Translations under genes and position numbers: made by a program | Source of the DNA: Haliclystus octoradiatus | Taxonomy: Eukaryota; Cnidaria; Staurozoa; Stauromedusae; Haliclystidae | Assembly (NCBI GenBank): GCA_916610825.1 | Contig: OU744447.1 | Span: 13,685,751-13,749,750 of the forward strand | Direction of reading: 5' to 3' | Length of the DNA stretch: 64,000 nt | The notes under the pieces: generated by a model | What the model saw: only the letters and a program-made list of their open reading frames with translations | Database searches by the model: none | Told to the model about the DNA's origin: nothing | Part shown: piece by piece, positions 52,471 to 62,892 of the stretch | Position numbering within the stretch: the stretch's first letter is position 1 | How the letters are laid out: every line of letters begins with the position of its first letter

Positions 52471-54684
52471 TTAATAACATCTATGCATTTGATTTTGTGG
52501 GTAAAAGAGCGTGTCATTCCATTGTTTTTGTGTGCTCATTGGTATATAATATTGCTGATTGAGAGGCATGGTCATTAGGGGGGGTGCAAAGTTGTTATAG
52601 TGGGGTAGGTTAATACCTCCATACGGTGGCATCATTTCTCTTGTATTATGATTTTGATATGGCCCAAGTAACGGAGGGGGATTTTTGGGGGGCTGTGAGT
52701 ATGCAGATGGCATGCCAGGGCCTACTGACATGTTAGTGCCTATTTGTTGATTTTGCTGGTTGTGATTTGCGTGGATAGGTCTCATTTGTGGTTGTAAGTG
52801 GTATTGATTTTGTTGCGGATGATTTTGTTGTATGTTGAAATTACCGGTATTGTACGTCATATCTCTACCTCCGTTGTATGGTGTGTTATACATATTTCTT
52901 TCATCTTTATTTTTGCGCTCCTCTTGGATTTGGATATTTTCTGTTACATTATTGTTTGTATTCACGGGCTTATTGGTCAATAAAGGAGGATTCGTTTGTT
53001 GTGTTTGAACTGTTGTTTGATACATTACTGATTTATTAGAGCTGTTTGTGTTAGTAAATGTTTGAAATTCTTTTGGCTCTGAAGTAGTTGTTTCTATTTT
53101 GTGAAAATTTCTGATAAAATTTGTGGCAAGAAGTTTTGTGCCATGTTCGTTCGTATAGGTTTTATCTGGAAGATATAACTTAGGGTTAAGTTTAGATTGT
53201 CCGTCTTTGACAATCGTGAATGTTTTTGTGTGATTGATGTAATTAATGTTTGTTCCTCTGCAGAAAGTTTCCATCTCATTGTTAAATACTTCAATCGCCT
53301 CATTTGTCTTCTGGTTATCTGTTTTAGGTAATACTGATGACAGATGCAGCTTAGCATGTGGAAACAGTTTTTTAGCGGTTTCGATTACTCTTTTATGGTC
53401 TGTCAATGAGACGTCTAGGTGTTGCGAGTGTATGTCATTTGATCCGATGTGTAGGATAATGTGTTTGTATTGATCTTTTGTCTTACCTATGTCTTCGATT
53501 TCTGAAATAAATTTGTGGGTGGCCATTCCTTGACATACTATTTTTTTAGCGTCGGCCGATTTTGAAATACGTTTTGGGTTGATGTGTCGAAGATGGGAAT
53601 CTCCAATAATCAACAGATCTTGTGTTTCATTTTGGGTGCGAGAATGTTCCCCTTTCGACTGTTGAATTGTTTTGCTGTTTCTATTTTCAATTATGTTATT
53701 GTTGGGTATATTATCTCTTGCTACTTTAACCGCGTTAGCTGAGCTAGATAATCGTTTTTCAATTGAGTCAACTTTAGCTTTCAACACCGAGTTCTCTTCC
53801 TCGAGATTATAAACATGAATTTGCAGGTTGCGTAATGCCCTCCACAGATCTTCATTAGGTGATATCGGATCTGTGTCGGCAACTACGATTGATTTTTTGT
53901 CTGTAATTTTTGAAATACCAATAATTTGTTTTCGTTCAGGGACTGTTGTCGATTGATTGGTATGACCAAGGCTTTCACCTCGTTTTAACATAATATTGGG
54001 GCTTAATTGTTCGTGTTCACCTGCGCTATCTAATATAATTGTGTCAAAAGTGGAATTATTCGAGGGCTCTAAAATAAGTTTGTAATTGTCATCATTCGTA
54101 CTAATCACTTTGTCTGATGGTCCGGGACATCCTAATGTCATTTCTGATGGTGATGAACTGCTGTCGGTCAATACGCCCTGACTTCCATCGTCAATTTCCG
54201 TTTCGGTGTCGCTGTTGTTTTGCATACTCAAAGCGCCAGTTACTTGTTTAAATACGCCTTTCTTATCATTCTGTAGATTTTCCTGGGGCTTCTCAGTAAT
54301 TATTGAGTCATTAATTTTTAAAAAGTGTTGATCTATAAAACTTTCTAATTCCTCACCTGAGCACATAATTGTCCCTGTACTGAAAAAGTTAATTGTTAAT
54401 AATTTCTTTTGTTTACCATGAGTTGATTTAGGGGCGAAGAAGGAAAGTACTGTCTTGTCTTCTAGTTTTGTTGGCTTTCTAGTTGATAAAATGTTGATAT
54501 CATTGAAATAATTGATTGTCGCTTCTATCCATATTTTAACATCTGTAGTGTTAAATCTTGCAGTATGTAATATGTCGTTCCTATAGCTAGCTTTGATGGA
54601 TGTAGTTATACATGTGCTTGAATCGAGTTTCGTATTCTCAAATTCATTCAAAACTTTAAGGCTCCTGCCTGACTTTACAGCCAT
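52471..54684 (-). CDS. LINE ORF1 with SGNH/GDSL esterase domain (737 aa)
   Basis: ATG at 54684 (MAVKSGRSLK). An N-terminal region of unknown fold is followed by an acidic stretch (about 160-190) and a short coiled coil (about 283-312, LRNLQIHVYNLEEENSVLKA). The SGNH hydrolase domain has block I GDSH (361-364), block III GSND (414-417) and block V D507...H514. The tail (about 540-737) is rich in Gln, Asn and Pro. Esterase-type ORF1 proteins are known in CR1 and L2 elements, where they bind RNA and membranes. The ORF is intact. Confidence 0.9.
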   Translation of the reverse strand: MAVKSGRSLKVLNEFENTKLDSSTCITTSIKASYRNDILHTARFNTTDVKIWIEATINYFNDINILSTRKPTKLEDKTVLSFFAPKSTHGKQKKLLTINFFSTGTIMCSGEELESFIDQHFLKINDSIITEKPQENLQNDKKGVFKQVTGALSMQNNSDTETEIDDGSQGVLTDSSSSPSEMTLGCPGPSDKVISTNDDNYKLILEPSNNSTFDTIILDSAGEHEQLSPNIMLKRGESLGHTNQSTTVPERKQIIGISKITDKKSIVVADTDPISPNEDLWRALRNLQIHVYNLEEENSVLKAKVDSIEKRLSSSANAVKVARDNIPNNNIIENRNSKTIQQSKGEHSRTQNETQDLLIIGDSHLRHINPKRISKSADAKKIVCQGMATHKFISEIEDIGKTKDQYKHIILHIGSNDIHSQHLDVSLTDHKRVIETAKKLFPHAKLHLSSVLPKTDNQKTNEAIEVFNNEMETFCRGTNINYINHTKTFTIVKDGQSKLNPKLYLPDKTYTNEHGTKLLATNFIRNFHKIETTTSEPKEFQTFTNTNSSNKSVMYQTTVQTQQTNPPLLTNKPVNTNNNVTENIQIQEERKNKDERNMYNTPYNGGRDMTYNTGNFNIQQNHPQQNQYHLQPQMRPIHANHNQQNQQIGTNMSVGPGMPSAYSQPPKNPPPLLGPYQNHNTREMMPPYGGINLPHYNNFAPPLMTMPLNQQYYIPMSTQKQWNDTLFYPQNQMHRCY

Positions 54685-54848
54685 ACGGTTTTATTGCGTC
54701 GCTTTTGGTATCATCAATACAAGATACAATGTACTATAATAACTCTTTTCAAATCTAATAAACTTTATTCAGCAATTTAGATATTATAAATTCATTGTAG
54801 CTATCATATCAAAATAGGTCAGGGGAGTAAAATAATTTCCGTCCGTCC

Positions 54849-54903
<55 letters not shown>
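54849..54903. repeat. (ATG)n microsatellite, 55 bp
   Basis: An uninterrupted ATG run abuts the LINE 5' end and mirrors the GAT tract at its 3' end. Confidence 0.95.
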
Positions 54904-54906
<3 letters not shown>

Positions 54907-55231
54907 CTTATGTACTGATGTGAATACCAAATGTACTGTAAAATTAAAATGATTGGTATTCATCTTATAGGTCTTATAGGCATACAATTGATCTTTGGGA
55001 TCTCAGTCAATTTTATGCATTTAATGTAGGCTATATCAATTATCAAATTAAAGAGTTTAAAATAACCAGCCACGTTATACAACATAATTTGCAATATGAG
55101 ATAATTTTCAAACTTAATTCATGAGGTTTAAATAGCATGATAATAACAAATACTCATACAATTTGCAAACCACGGACAAATCGTTATATGCGTTAATAAA
55201 ACTGTTGATTTAAACGTGAATTTTGGCTTGT

Positions 55232-55537
55232 TTCATACGCCGTTCTGTACATGTGCCGATCCCTTCAGATCGACAATCGACTACATAAACAATTTGGTTT
55301 CAGAAGCCGTTACAAGGATTTTATGCATGAATTCACACGGTCACACCTGATGAAGTTCGTGTTCGGAACGCGTGAACACGATCCAATTATTGAAGCCGTT
55401 TTTATTCGAATCATACGCCGCTCTGAAGTCGATCTTTGATTTTTGGCTAGAGCATACCATAGAGGTAGAAGATACTTAATATACTTCTATGGAGCATACT
55501 AGGAATGGATCGGCACATGTACAGAACGGCGTATGAA
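55232..55537. mobile_element. 306-bp MITE with TTCATACGCCGTTCTGTACA ends
   Basis: TTCATACGCCGTTCTGTACA (left) and TGTACAGAACGGCGTATGAA (right) are exact inverses, continued by TGTGCCGATCC. A smaller palindrome (CCATAGA...TCTATGG) lies near the right end. Limits may extend a few bases (GGCTTG / CCAGGC). No coding content. Confidence 0.8.
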
Positions 55538-55788
55538 CCAGGCTTACCCATTTAAAAATAGCTTCACTGCAGTCTTTGTGCTGCGCTGCTGCGCATGGAT
55601 TTTTCGTAACGCGTAACCCACATTCCATAATCGTAACCCACATTCCAGTTTCGTTTTCATGTTTTTCACCTCGTCTCTGTGTGAGGAAGAAGTAGAAAAA
55701 GCGCGAAAACATGAAATCAGAATCAAAACGCGAAATCTAAGAGTAATGGTTCACTTCAAATAAATTATCTTGATCAAACATATTCAGC

Positions 55789-58700
55789 ATGGATTTGGAT
55801 GAATTCGACCACTCTTTAATAGAAGCGCTGTCTGATTTGGTGAGTATTACTTAGAGGCTCAACAAAATTACATGTTTTATTACAGGATATGTGTAAAGAG
55901 AATGTCGAAGGCAATGGCATGGAGCTCTTTCTTTCTCTACCTTATAAGTAGCCTTATGTGCTATTTAAACAATTTCGAGGTTAAATAATATTTGAAACTC
56001 AATTACATACCCTTTATCTTTTACAAAAACACTTAAATAAAGGCTCAAGTTTAAAAAATATCAGATTTGCAAGTATTTATTTATTTATTCATTATTTCTA
56101 ATTTATTGTACATGGTATACATCTTTTTTATAAAAAAAGATTATTTTCAAATGTTTCTAGAGTACATGTACATTATTTGCGTTTAATTGCAATACTGTTT
56201 CAATAATGAATAAATAAAATAAATAAATATTACTGGCATAAGTTATTGGCTATTGCCAGACATTTGTTAATTTTCCAGTCTCCAGTTAATCCCCAGTTTC
56301 CACATAGGTGCTAATACTGATTATAAGACCTATTCCAGTCAAGTAAAAGTTGTCAAATCATGATGTAATCATATTATTATCATGTGTGTATCAGCGGCTT
56401 TCCCGGAGGGTGAGCCCCAGGAACCCTAGGGGATTTGCTAAATTGGTCTCACCAAACTGATTTAACCCCCGTGGGTGAGGGGCAACATTGATTCTTCAAT
56501 TCCCCCTCCCCCGGGGCCGGACATATTTAGCTTTCATTAACAAATTCAAGGTGAGAATGTATCTAATAAATAAATAAAGTCACACATATGCATAATAGAG
56601 TTAACAGGGGATTGTATACCATTGTAGGATTTAGTTATGATATTGTTTATATGGTAACACATTTTTCTTGTCTCAGTTGTATATCTGTGTGAAGTGTTGT
56701 CGTTACGATGTGTTGAATATTTGATGTCATGTAATATTTTAGGTATTATGCATGTTGTTCACGTGATTGTATTGTTTGAGTGCATGTGATGCCATGTGAT
56801 AATTAGTAATGTGATGTGATTGGTGCTTCATATTGTCATGCGATTAGTAACTGTTATATGTATTTTGAATGCCTGTTGTTTCGCCCTCTTGCTTGTTGAC
56901 TGTATAGGAATATCTGCAGAAAACATATTGGCAATGAATATGACAACAAAAATACTAATACAATTTCTCATACATGAATGTGTAATGTACAACAAATCTC
57001 ATGTGTTTTCAATTGTGGCGGCGATATTTTTTATAAAACCTGCTGACCATAAATTACATTGGCTGGGGTTTTCCCCGGGGTATAAATAGAATTTGCAAAA
57101 AAGACAAAACCCTTTGCTCCCCCTAGAGCTCTATTTTGTAACAAATCTCAACTAATCCCCTTGGAAGCCGGGAAAGCCGCTGATACACGCATTACACTTT
57201 CCAATAATTTTCATACAAATTATGATTGAAAGTTAGGTCAGTTAGACTACCCCACAGCACCAGTGCTTGTTTATTTTTGGAACATAAAACGAATTTACAG
57301 ACACATTTGTGTGCACTGACAAGGAATAGAATCCCTGCCTCTCGCTTATTTAGTGCGGACATTCTACCACGGTTACCATGCTACCAGTGCACCAATGATA
57401 TGATCATTTTCTAAACATATATCATCTATACTATTTCCCAGGGTTCTTCGGATTACAGGAATACAATAGAATCTGTTTCAGAAAATATTGAAGATTCCAT
57501 TAATGATGAAGATACTGACCGTGTTAGACCTCAAACATATCTTGGGAGGAAATCTGGCGAAGTGACAGGATATAACTTGTTTTTCCGTGTTTCAATGGTA
57601 AGTTGAATTGTGTTGATCTGTTTTTACAGTCAAACAAAATTTATAAAGTCCACCCATATCCCTAATATGATGTGCCACTGACTGCGATTTTTATAAGAAA
57701 ATAAATTTTGGCTGATGGTCAGTGTTATAATTTGTTTTCTTGATTGGAGCTCTGATTTAATGATCATAATAATCTATATTAGTAAAAGTAGCTGACAATC
57801 ATATGATCGTATAACATCAGAGCCTCTATAAGTTGGTGGACCAGCTATATCAGTTGAGGTTCAATATGCGATTAAGGTGAATGCGAGAGAATACATAAAA
57901 TACGTTACTATTTACAGTGTTGGGAATATGTGTTCAACAAAAGTTACAATATAAATCACAGTTGACAAGACAAGCCAAGCCGACAATCACTAGGCCTAAA
58001 CCTCAAAGCGTTCTAAACGTTGTTCTTAATTCAACTTTCTTTTCTATTTTATATTTTGAAATACATATATGCTGTTCCTAGCTTGTCTATCAGAGTGCTT
58101 TCACGTATAGTACACTTGTACAGTACTTGTATTTCAAGTGCATATCGTTTCCATTTGGGAATTTTGAACTCATTTAAATAATGTATTTGTTCAGAATTTG
58201 AGCCCTGGTATTCTTATAACAAAGTGTATGCCTAATCGCATGTTATTTCAAATTACTGTATTTGAAATAGAAAAAGATTAAAAGAATTCATCCAGATTTG
58301 GACTTCTCCGTATTGAGCAAAATGATTGGACAGCTATGGCAAAAGACATCGCTATGCATTAAAGAGGTTTGTTTAATATTAAGCAAATATCAAACACTTT
58401 CTGTTAAATAAGTGTTAAATATAAACATAGAAGCCAGCCTGAGTGTTTATATAATCCATATTGAACAATAAAGTGTTTGATATTGATCTATAAAATAGAA
58501 ATATCTAATGACTTATAAGGTTGGCGTGAAAGAGACAGAAAACACTTCTTCTTCAAAAAGATAATGATTGAAATAAGAACAAGTTATATTTGTAAAGAAG
58601 AGTTCTGATTTTCTGTCTCTCTCTCTCTCTCTCAGAAAACCCTGTTAGTCTCACACATATTAGATATTTTTATTTTATAGATCAAATATCAAACACTTTA

Positions 58701-59596
58701 TTGTTCAATATGGATAATATAAACACTCAGGCTGTTTTCAACAAATCTTTTGCTGTGCAATTATGATGACGAATACCATGTTGCAAAATACAGTTCAGAA
58801 GTTCATGAACCGTTTATGAACAGTTCATGAACCTTTGCAGACAGTTCATGAACAGCTCATGGAATATTGGGGCCATCTAATGTTCATGAACTTTTCATGG
58901 ACTTCTGAACTCTTTTTAGCAGGGGAAAGCTTAAATCATGACTTAAATTTTCGGTAACTTTTGGTAAGTTCAATTAATTCAACATTGTGTGTGTTATATT
59001 GCGTATATCAACACCCTTTCAATATTCTGGGGGGGGGGACTGTAAGAAGCTGTCTATCTTCAGTTCAACAGTCCCAAGAAAAGGTAGTCTTGCCTTTCGA
59101 GGTTATTCTTTCAAAAAATAAGGGCCTGCTCACACACTTGATTTTCATTGCGGCCTTATTTTAAGCATAATTTATACAAAACTATACGGGCACTCTATAC
59201 ACTTATGTCCATTTGTTTTTCCATAAGGATTGTGCAAAGCGTGCAAACATTATCAATACGAGGCTGATACAAGGAAAGAAGTTTATTTGTCATGTATGCA
59301 ATTGGAAATTCTCGAGAGAGGTGAATCTGAACCAACACATAAAGGATCATGGGAAATCCCATAAATGCCCCTCCTGCAAGAAAGAATTTTCATCACAAAA
59401 GTTGGTACAGTCCCATTTCAATGATACACACAGAGAGAAAGTTATACCATGCAATATCTGCAACAAATATTTTGCAAGTAAATTCAGGCTGAATGAACAC
59501 AAGAAGATTCACACCAGTACAAAATTTAAATGTAATGTTTGCACTAGTGTTTTTTCGACGGCCTCAAACAGAAACAAGCATTTAAAAAAGCACTAG
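55789..59596 (+). CDS. HMG-box plus four C2H2 zinc-finger protein (4 exons)
   Basis: Exons 55789-55839, 57442-57597, 58271-58366 and 59228-59596, all in phase 0, give 672 bp and 223 aa. An acidic N-terminus (1-45) precedes an HMG box at about 55-112, assembled across three exons: VTGYNLFFRVSMKKIK, IHPDLDFSVLSKMIGQLWQ and KEDCAKRANIIN. Four C2H2 fingers follow at 122-142, 148-169, 176-196 and 203-223. The last finger's final histidine is the last residue. It is probably a nuclear DNA-binding protein. I know no named animal family with this layout. The introns hold MITEs and a tRNA-like sequence. Confidence 0.8.
56386..57188. mobile_element. 0.8-kb element with GTGTATCAGCGGCTTTCCCGG-type ends
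   Basis: The left end GTGTATCAGCGGCTTTCCCG has an exact inverse at the right. Inner blocks (CCCCTAGGG..., GGGGATTTG / AATCCCC) are also roughly inverse. The TSD is not clear and no transposase is present. It lies in intron 1 of the HMG-C2H2 gene. Confidence 0.75.
57309..57394 (-). repeat. tRNA-like sequence with intact outer stem
   Basis: On the - strand GTGCACTG and CAGTGCAC form an exact 8-bp outer stem. An A box-like TAGCATGGTAACCGTGG and a B box-like GATTCTATTCC lie inside. The arms are not standard, so a tRNA pseudogene or SINE head is more likely than a working tRNA. Confidence 0.4.
58435..58734. mobile_element. 300-bp MITE with ~75-bp inverted repeats
   Basis: CAGCCTGAGTGTTTATAT starts the left arm. 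The right arm ends AAACACTCAGGCTG. Arms share CCATATTGAACAATAAAGTG and TATAAAATA with few mismatches. It encloses a (CT)n run at about 58616-58636 and lies in intron 3 of the HMG-C2H2 gene, 68 bp after exon 3. Confidence 0.8.
58795..58925. repeat. TTCATGAA-type MITE, copy 8
   Basis: CAGTTCAGAAGTTCATGAAC at the left and GACTTCTGAACTCTTTTTAG at the right are inverse ends. ATTGGGGCCATC forms the core. This is the only clear copy outside the RNF220 introns. Confidence 0.65.
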
Positions 59597-59925
59597 CGAT
59601 AGGTATTGATGTTCTTCTTCTTAAATTAAAATAATCAATGAATAAAGTTATTACTGATAATTTCTTATTTGGAATCTATTACATGTGTCCGTCAAATTTA
59701 TTGTTAGATTTTTGAACTTCGTAATGAAATGAAAAGGAAAAATTACAACCGGCTATATGCAAAATTATGTTCGATCTACTTATATATATATGTTATGTTT
59801 GCTAATTTTTGGATTTTTGCCTTCAATCAGTTAGGCACTGGTACTGATTCTATGCAAAAGTGAATCAATTTTGAATATCGAGTTTTTGAGCGATAATTTT
59901 GAGTGTAACAGTTGAGAAATTTCGC
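59597..59925. other. Gap between two convergent genes
   Basis: AT-rich, no coding content. AATAAA at about 59640-59645 can serve the HMG-C2H2 gene. No MULE terminal inverted repeat was recognised here. Confidence 0.5.
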
Positions 59926-62583
59926 TTACTTTGCTGTTTTCTGTTTTTTTTTATATGATGGTTTACAGCGTGAATGCATAGCTCGGCCAGCTTTCTTTGC
60001 AGCAGGTACATTTTGTTCTAATATTGTAGCCAGACAGTGTGTTCTTTTTTTTGATTGACGGGTATTGTCATCAAGGAGAAGAGGGGTGTCAATTTGTTTA
60101 GAGCCCTTCATAAGAGCTTTTCTAGTTTTACTTGGTCCCTTTCTTCTCTTGACAGCATCAGGTAATACACCAATTGCACCGCGTCTGAAGTTCTTTTTTG
60201 CTCTGCCTACTATTTTAAACTTTGAATGGACTATTGATTGTTTACCAACAAATTTGTTATCGAAACAATGGAGGGCACTTCCCAATTTCCCATGAGACAT
60301 TTTGCATACTTTCGCACTAAATTTTGTAATTCCTGTTAACACATTGCTGTCTCCGGTCCGGATCGCATTCTTTATGACATCAACAGCATCCTCAAAGCTG
60401 CGCAAAGCAGTTTCTGTTGATGGAGTTATTTGTATAGATATGGGGCATTCTTCACTGAGACACTCATTTGACACAATGACGTCAGCACAAGGCAATGTGA
60501 ATTCGGAGGCATTACTTGGTGGATCCACACCGGCTTCTACTCCGTCCGAGTCACATATCTGGGTAAAATCCTGATAAAATTCTATTGGAAGTGCTTCCTC
60601 ATGTGCAATCTGGGCATACCCTCTGCGTTCATTCTGGCTGAATACTGGCAGAAAATTGTCATTACCTATTTTAAACTTCTTTGTTACTGCAAACTGATGT
60701 TTGCATGGGCTACCATCGCTACCAACCGGACAGCTACAAAAACCAGATAAAATGTCTATGTCATACAAGACACCCGACGATGATGAAGACAAAACACTGT
60801 AAAATCCTAGGTCTTTGTCAAGAGCAATGACGTTGTCAGGGTCAATGTCTTTCTGTTTTGTTGCGGTATATCGTTTGCTGTAGGTTCCATCCAGAGACCC
60901 ATTGGCAACCTTGAGCAGCTTGTCTTGGTAGTGCTGTTCAAGATCACCAATAACCATATCAATGAGTTCTATTACATTATATGATTTTACCCTCTGTAAC
61001 ATTTCCTGTTTGATGACGAGAAACTGGGATTCAGCATAGTTTTGAGTATGGTTTCCTCTTATTGGAAGAGATGTTCGATAAGCCAAACACCAGTATGCAA
61101 TGTTTGGCTGTACATATTCTTCATAGTAGGCTTTAAATAATGGCGAACGTTGTACTATTTCACTCTGTAGCATTGATTCTGCATGTTCTTTGGCATCAGA
61201 ATCTGTCAATGAGTACATAACTTTTTTAATACATTTCATTATGGTTGGCCTGTCGTCTTGCATAATTTTATTTTTCTTGTCGAAGAGCCACCTCCAAATC
61301 GCTTGTAGCACATGAAAGGTGCATAGCATCAATCTCGCATTTGGCCACGACGAAGAAAGTGCTATCCTCTCTTCACTGCAGTTATCTGTTAAAAACACCA
61401 TTGGCCCTAACTCTGTCCCTCTATTAAAAAAGGCATAAACCGGTAAGCACTCCTTCAGTAATTCAAATGCCTCATTAAATGTTTCTTCCGTTTCGTCACT
61501 CATAATTATTATGGCTAGTGGCAACCCACCTGCCACAGAATGGGTGCAAAGCATCAGAAAACGCAAATTGTGGTCATCCAGATTCGAAGTGCTATCTGAA
61601 AACACTAGTTCAGAAGAATGCAGCAGATGCTTGTGCACTCTTGCCATCAAGGGTGTGACAATTGCAAGCACTAGTTTGACCCGTTTTGATACTTGATCAA
61701 CAGTCAATTTATGCTTCATTTTGCCATCCTGAGCTTTAAATTTCTCATTATATTGGCTGACCTTATCATTCAATCGCGAAATCAACTTCTCCCCATTTTT
61801 GGCCCCATACAGACTACTATTGAATAATTTATAATAATATTTGAAGTCAGTTAAGCGAGGCATGATAGATCTGTCTGCAAATTTGAGCTCAAATTCTGTA
61901 TCTGATTTACAGCTTTCTCTAAGTTCCTTTTTAAAAGCTCCATAAGCCAATGAGGGAGTATATCTATTCTCAAATAGCTTAAACATCTTCTCTTTGCTAT
62001 CACGACTGCAATCTCTGAATGATAAAGCATTCAATGGAGTCACAGCATGGTTATGCTGATGCTTAAAATCTATGAAACAATGTTTATCGTCATCATTAGT
62101 TTTTGATCCTTCAAATTTTATTTTAAATGAGATAAAGAATGGGCATATCGTGTTCTTGATTCTACGCCCAGGTGCATAGAGACATTTAGACCTTCTGTTG
62201 TGCTGACATCGAAAACGCATTGTGAAATTTTGTTGCAGTTGACTTCCTGAATTGCATACGCCATAAGTTTTGCTTATTCTCAGAGTTTGCTTTGTTGTTT
62301 CTTGATAATCTTCTACAAAATCAGAAATATCTTCTTTTGAACTTATATTACATTTGAGCTGAGCATAAAAGGTCTCTTCGTGTGCACCTTTGTTGAATGC
62401 CATCATTTCGTAGTGAAATTTTGTAGACAGTAATGGTAGCATGTACTCATTATAATCTTCAACATTTTTCTGAATCGTTTTTGGGATAGTTTTCGAAACG
62501 CTATCCAAAGCTTGGTGAATGACATCATTATCCAGAACAGGAATATGTATTGTTAAATCATCTAAATTGAAAAAGGATGGCAT
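59926..62583 (-). CDS. MULE-type transposase or domesticated derivative with SWIM finger (885 aa)
   Basis: ATG at 62583 (MPSFFNLDDL). A WRKY/GCM1-type zinc finger lies at about 126-177 (FRCQHN, TICPFF, HQHNH). The MULE transposase domain follows with a full DDE set: D330 in VFSDSTSN, D400 in FLTDNC, the CxxH motif LCTFH (421-424) and E518 in NYAES. A SWIM finger CSCP...CKHQ lies at 616-629. The C-terminus is rich in Lys and Arg. The frame is open from end to end and intronless. No TIRs were found, so it may be a live element whose ends I cannot see or a host gene of MULE origin. Confidence 0.88.
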   Translation of the reverse strand: MPSFFNLDDLTIHIPVLDNDVIHQALDSVSKTIPKTIQKNVEDYNEYMLPLLSTKFHYEMMAFNKGAHEETFYAQLKCNISSKEDISDFVEDYQETTKQTLRISKTYGVCNSGSQLQQNFTMRFRCQHNRRSKCLYAPGRRIKNTICPFFISFKIKFEGSKTNDDDKHCFIDFKHQHNHAVTPLNALSFRDCSRDSKEKMFKLFENRYTPSLAYGAFKKELRESCKSDTEFELKFADRSIMPRLTDFKYYYKLFNSSLYGAKNGEKLISRLNDKVSQYNEKFKAQDGKMKHKLTVDQVSKRVKLVLAIVTPLMARVHKHLLHSSELVFSDSTSNLDDHNLRFLMLCTHSVAGGLPLAIIIMSDETEETFNEAFELLKECLPVYAFFNRGTELGPMVFLTDNCSEERIALSSSWPNARLMLCTFHVLQAIWRWLFDKKNKIMQDDRPTIMKCIKKVMYSLTDSDAKEHAESMLQSEIVQRSPLFKAYYEEYVQPNIAYWCLAYRTSLPIRGNHTQNYAESQFLVIKQEMLQRVKSYNVIELIDMVIGDLEQHYQDKLLKVANGSLDGTYSKRYTATKQKDIDPDNVIALDKDLGFYSVLSSSSSGVLYDIDILSGFCSCPVGSDGSPCKHQFAVTKKFKIGNDNFLPVFSQNERRGYAQIAHEEALPIEFYQDFTQICDSDGVEAGVDPPSNASEFTLPCADVIVSNECLSEECPISIQITPSTETALRSFEDAVDVIKNAIRTGDSNVLTGITKFSAKVCKMSHGKLGSALHCFDNKFVGKQSIVHSKFKIVGRAKKNFRRGAIGVLPDAVKRRKGPSKTRKALMKGSKQIDTPLLLDDNTRQSKKRTHCLATILEQNVPAAKKAGRAMHSRCKPSYKKKQKTAK

Positions 62584-62675
62584 TTCTTATTTGGTAGAAT
62601 TAGCAATTAAGTTACAATTCACAAATTACAATGATGTTGTTTTATACTCAATATTCAGTGCTCAGGAGTGATAAA

Positions 62676-62892
62676 TGTTGTAAGCGTATAATGTGTCGTG
62701 CAACGTAAGTGAAGACAACACAAAGATAACACTCAATAATGTATAATATATATAATGTAAAGTAAACCGTTACAAGTGACTAGCTTCATGAGGTGACTCC
62801 AACAACAACTGAGGTAATGTTAGAAGTAAGATTATTATATAGCTAAGATATTGGCATTGTAATAATATAGTCTAATATATAGGAATACAACA
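62676..62892 (-). mobile_element. Copia-like LTR (217 bp), 3' LTR on the - strand
   Basis: On the - strand the repeat starts TGTTGTATTCC and ends CGCTTACAACA, so its tips TGTTG/CAACA are inverted as in Ty1/copia LTRs. The purine-rich tract AAAAAAAAGGGAGA lies directly before it (62893-62909), which marks it as the 3' LTR. It lies about 90 bp upstream of the MULE-type gene. Confidence 0.75.

Larger units (their letters stand above)
48530..54848 (-). mobile_element. Full-length CR1/L2-group LINE with two open ORFs
   Basis: The 6.3-kb - strand retrotransposon has a 5' UTR (54848-54685), ORF1, a 213-bp gap, ORF2 and a 3' UTR ending in CAATAAATG and a (CAT)n tail. Both ORFs are uninterrupted, so it is recent and possibly active. 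It lies between (GAT)n (48507-48529) and (ATG)n (54849-54903), both in the same register on the + strand. This fits insertion into an ATG microsatellite just after RNF220. Confidence 0.85.

Noticed and set aside
56820-57089. 89-codon hydrophobic + strand frame
   Set aside because: It lies inside the 56386-57188 element and has no recognisable domain; a chance frame is more likely.
60065-61696. + strand frames over the MULE-type gene
   Set aside because: Antisense shadows of the 885-aa frame.
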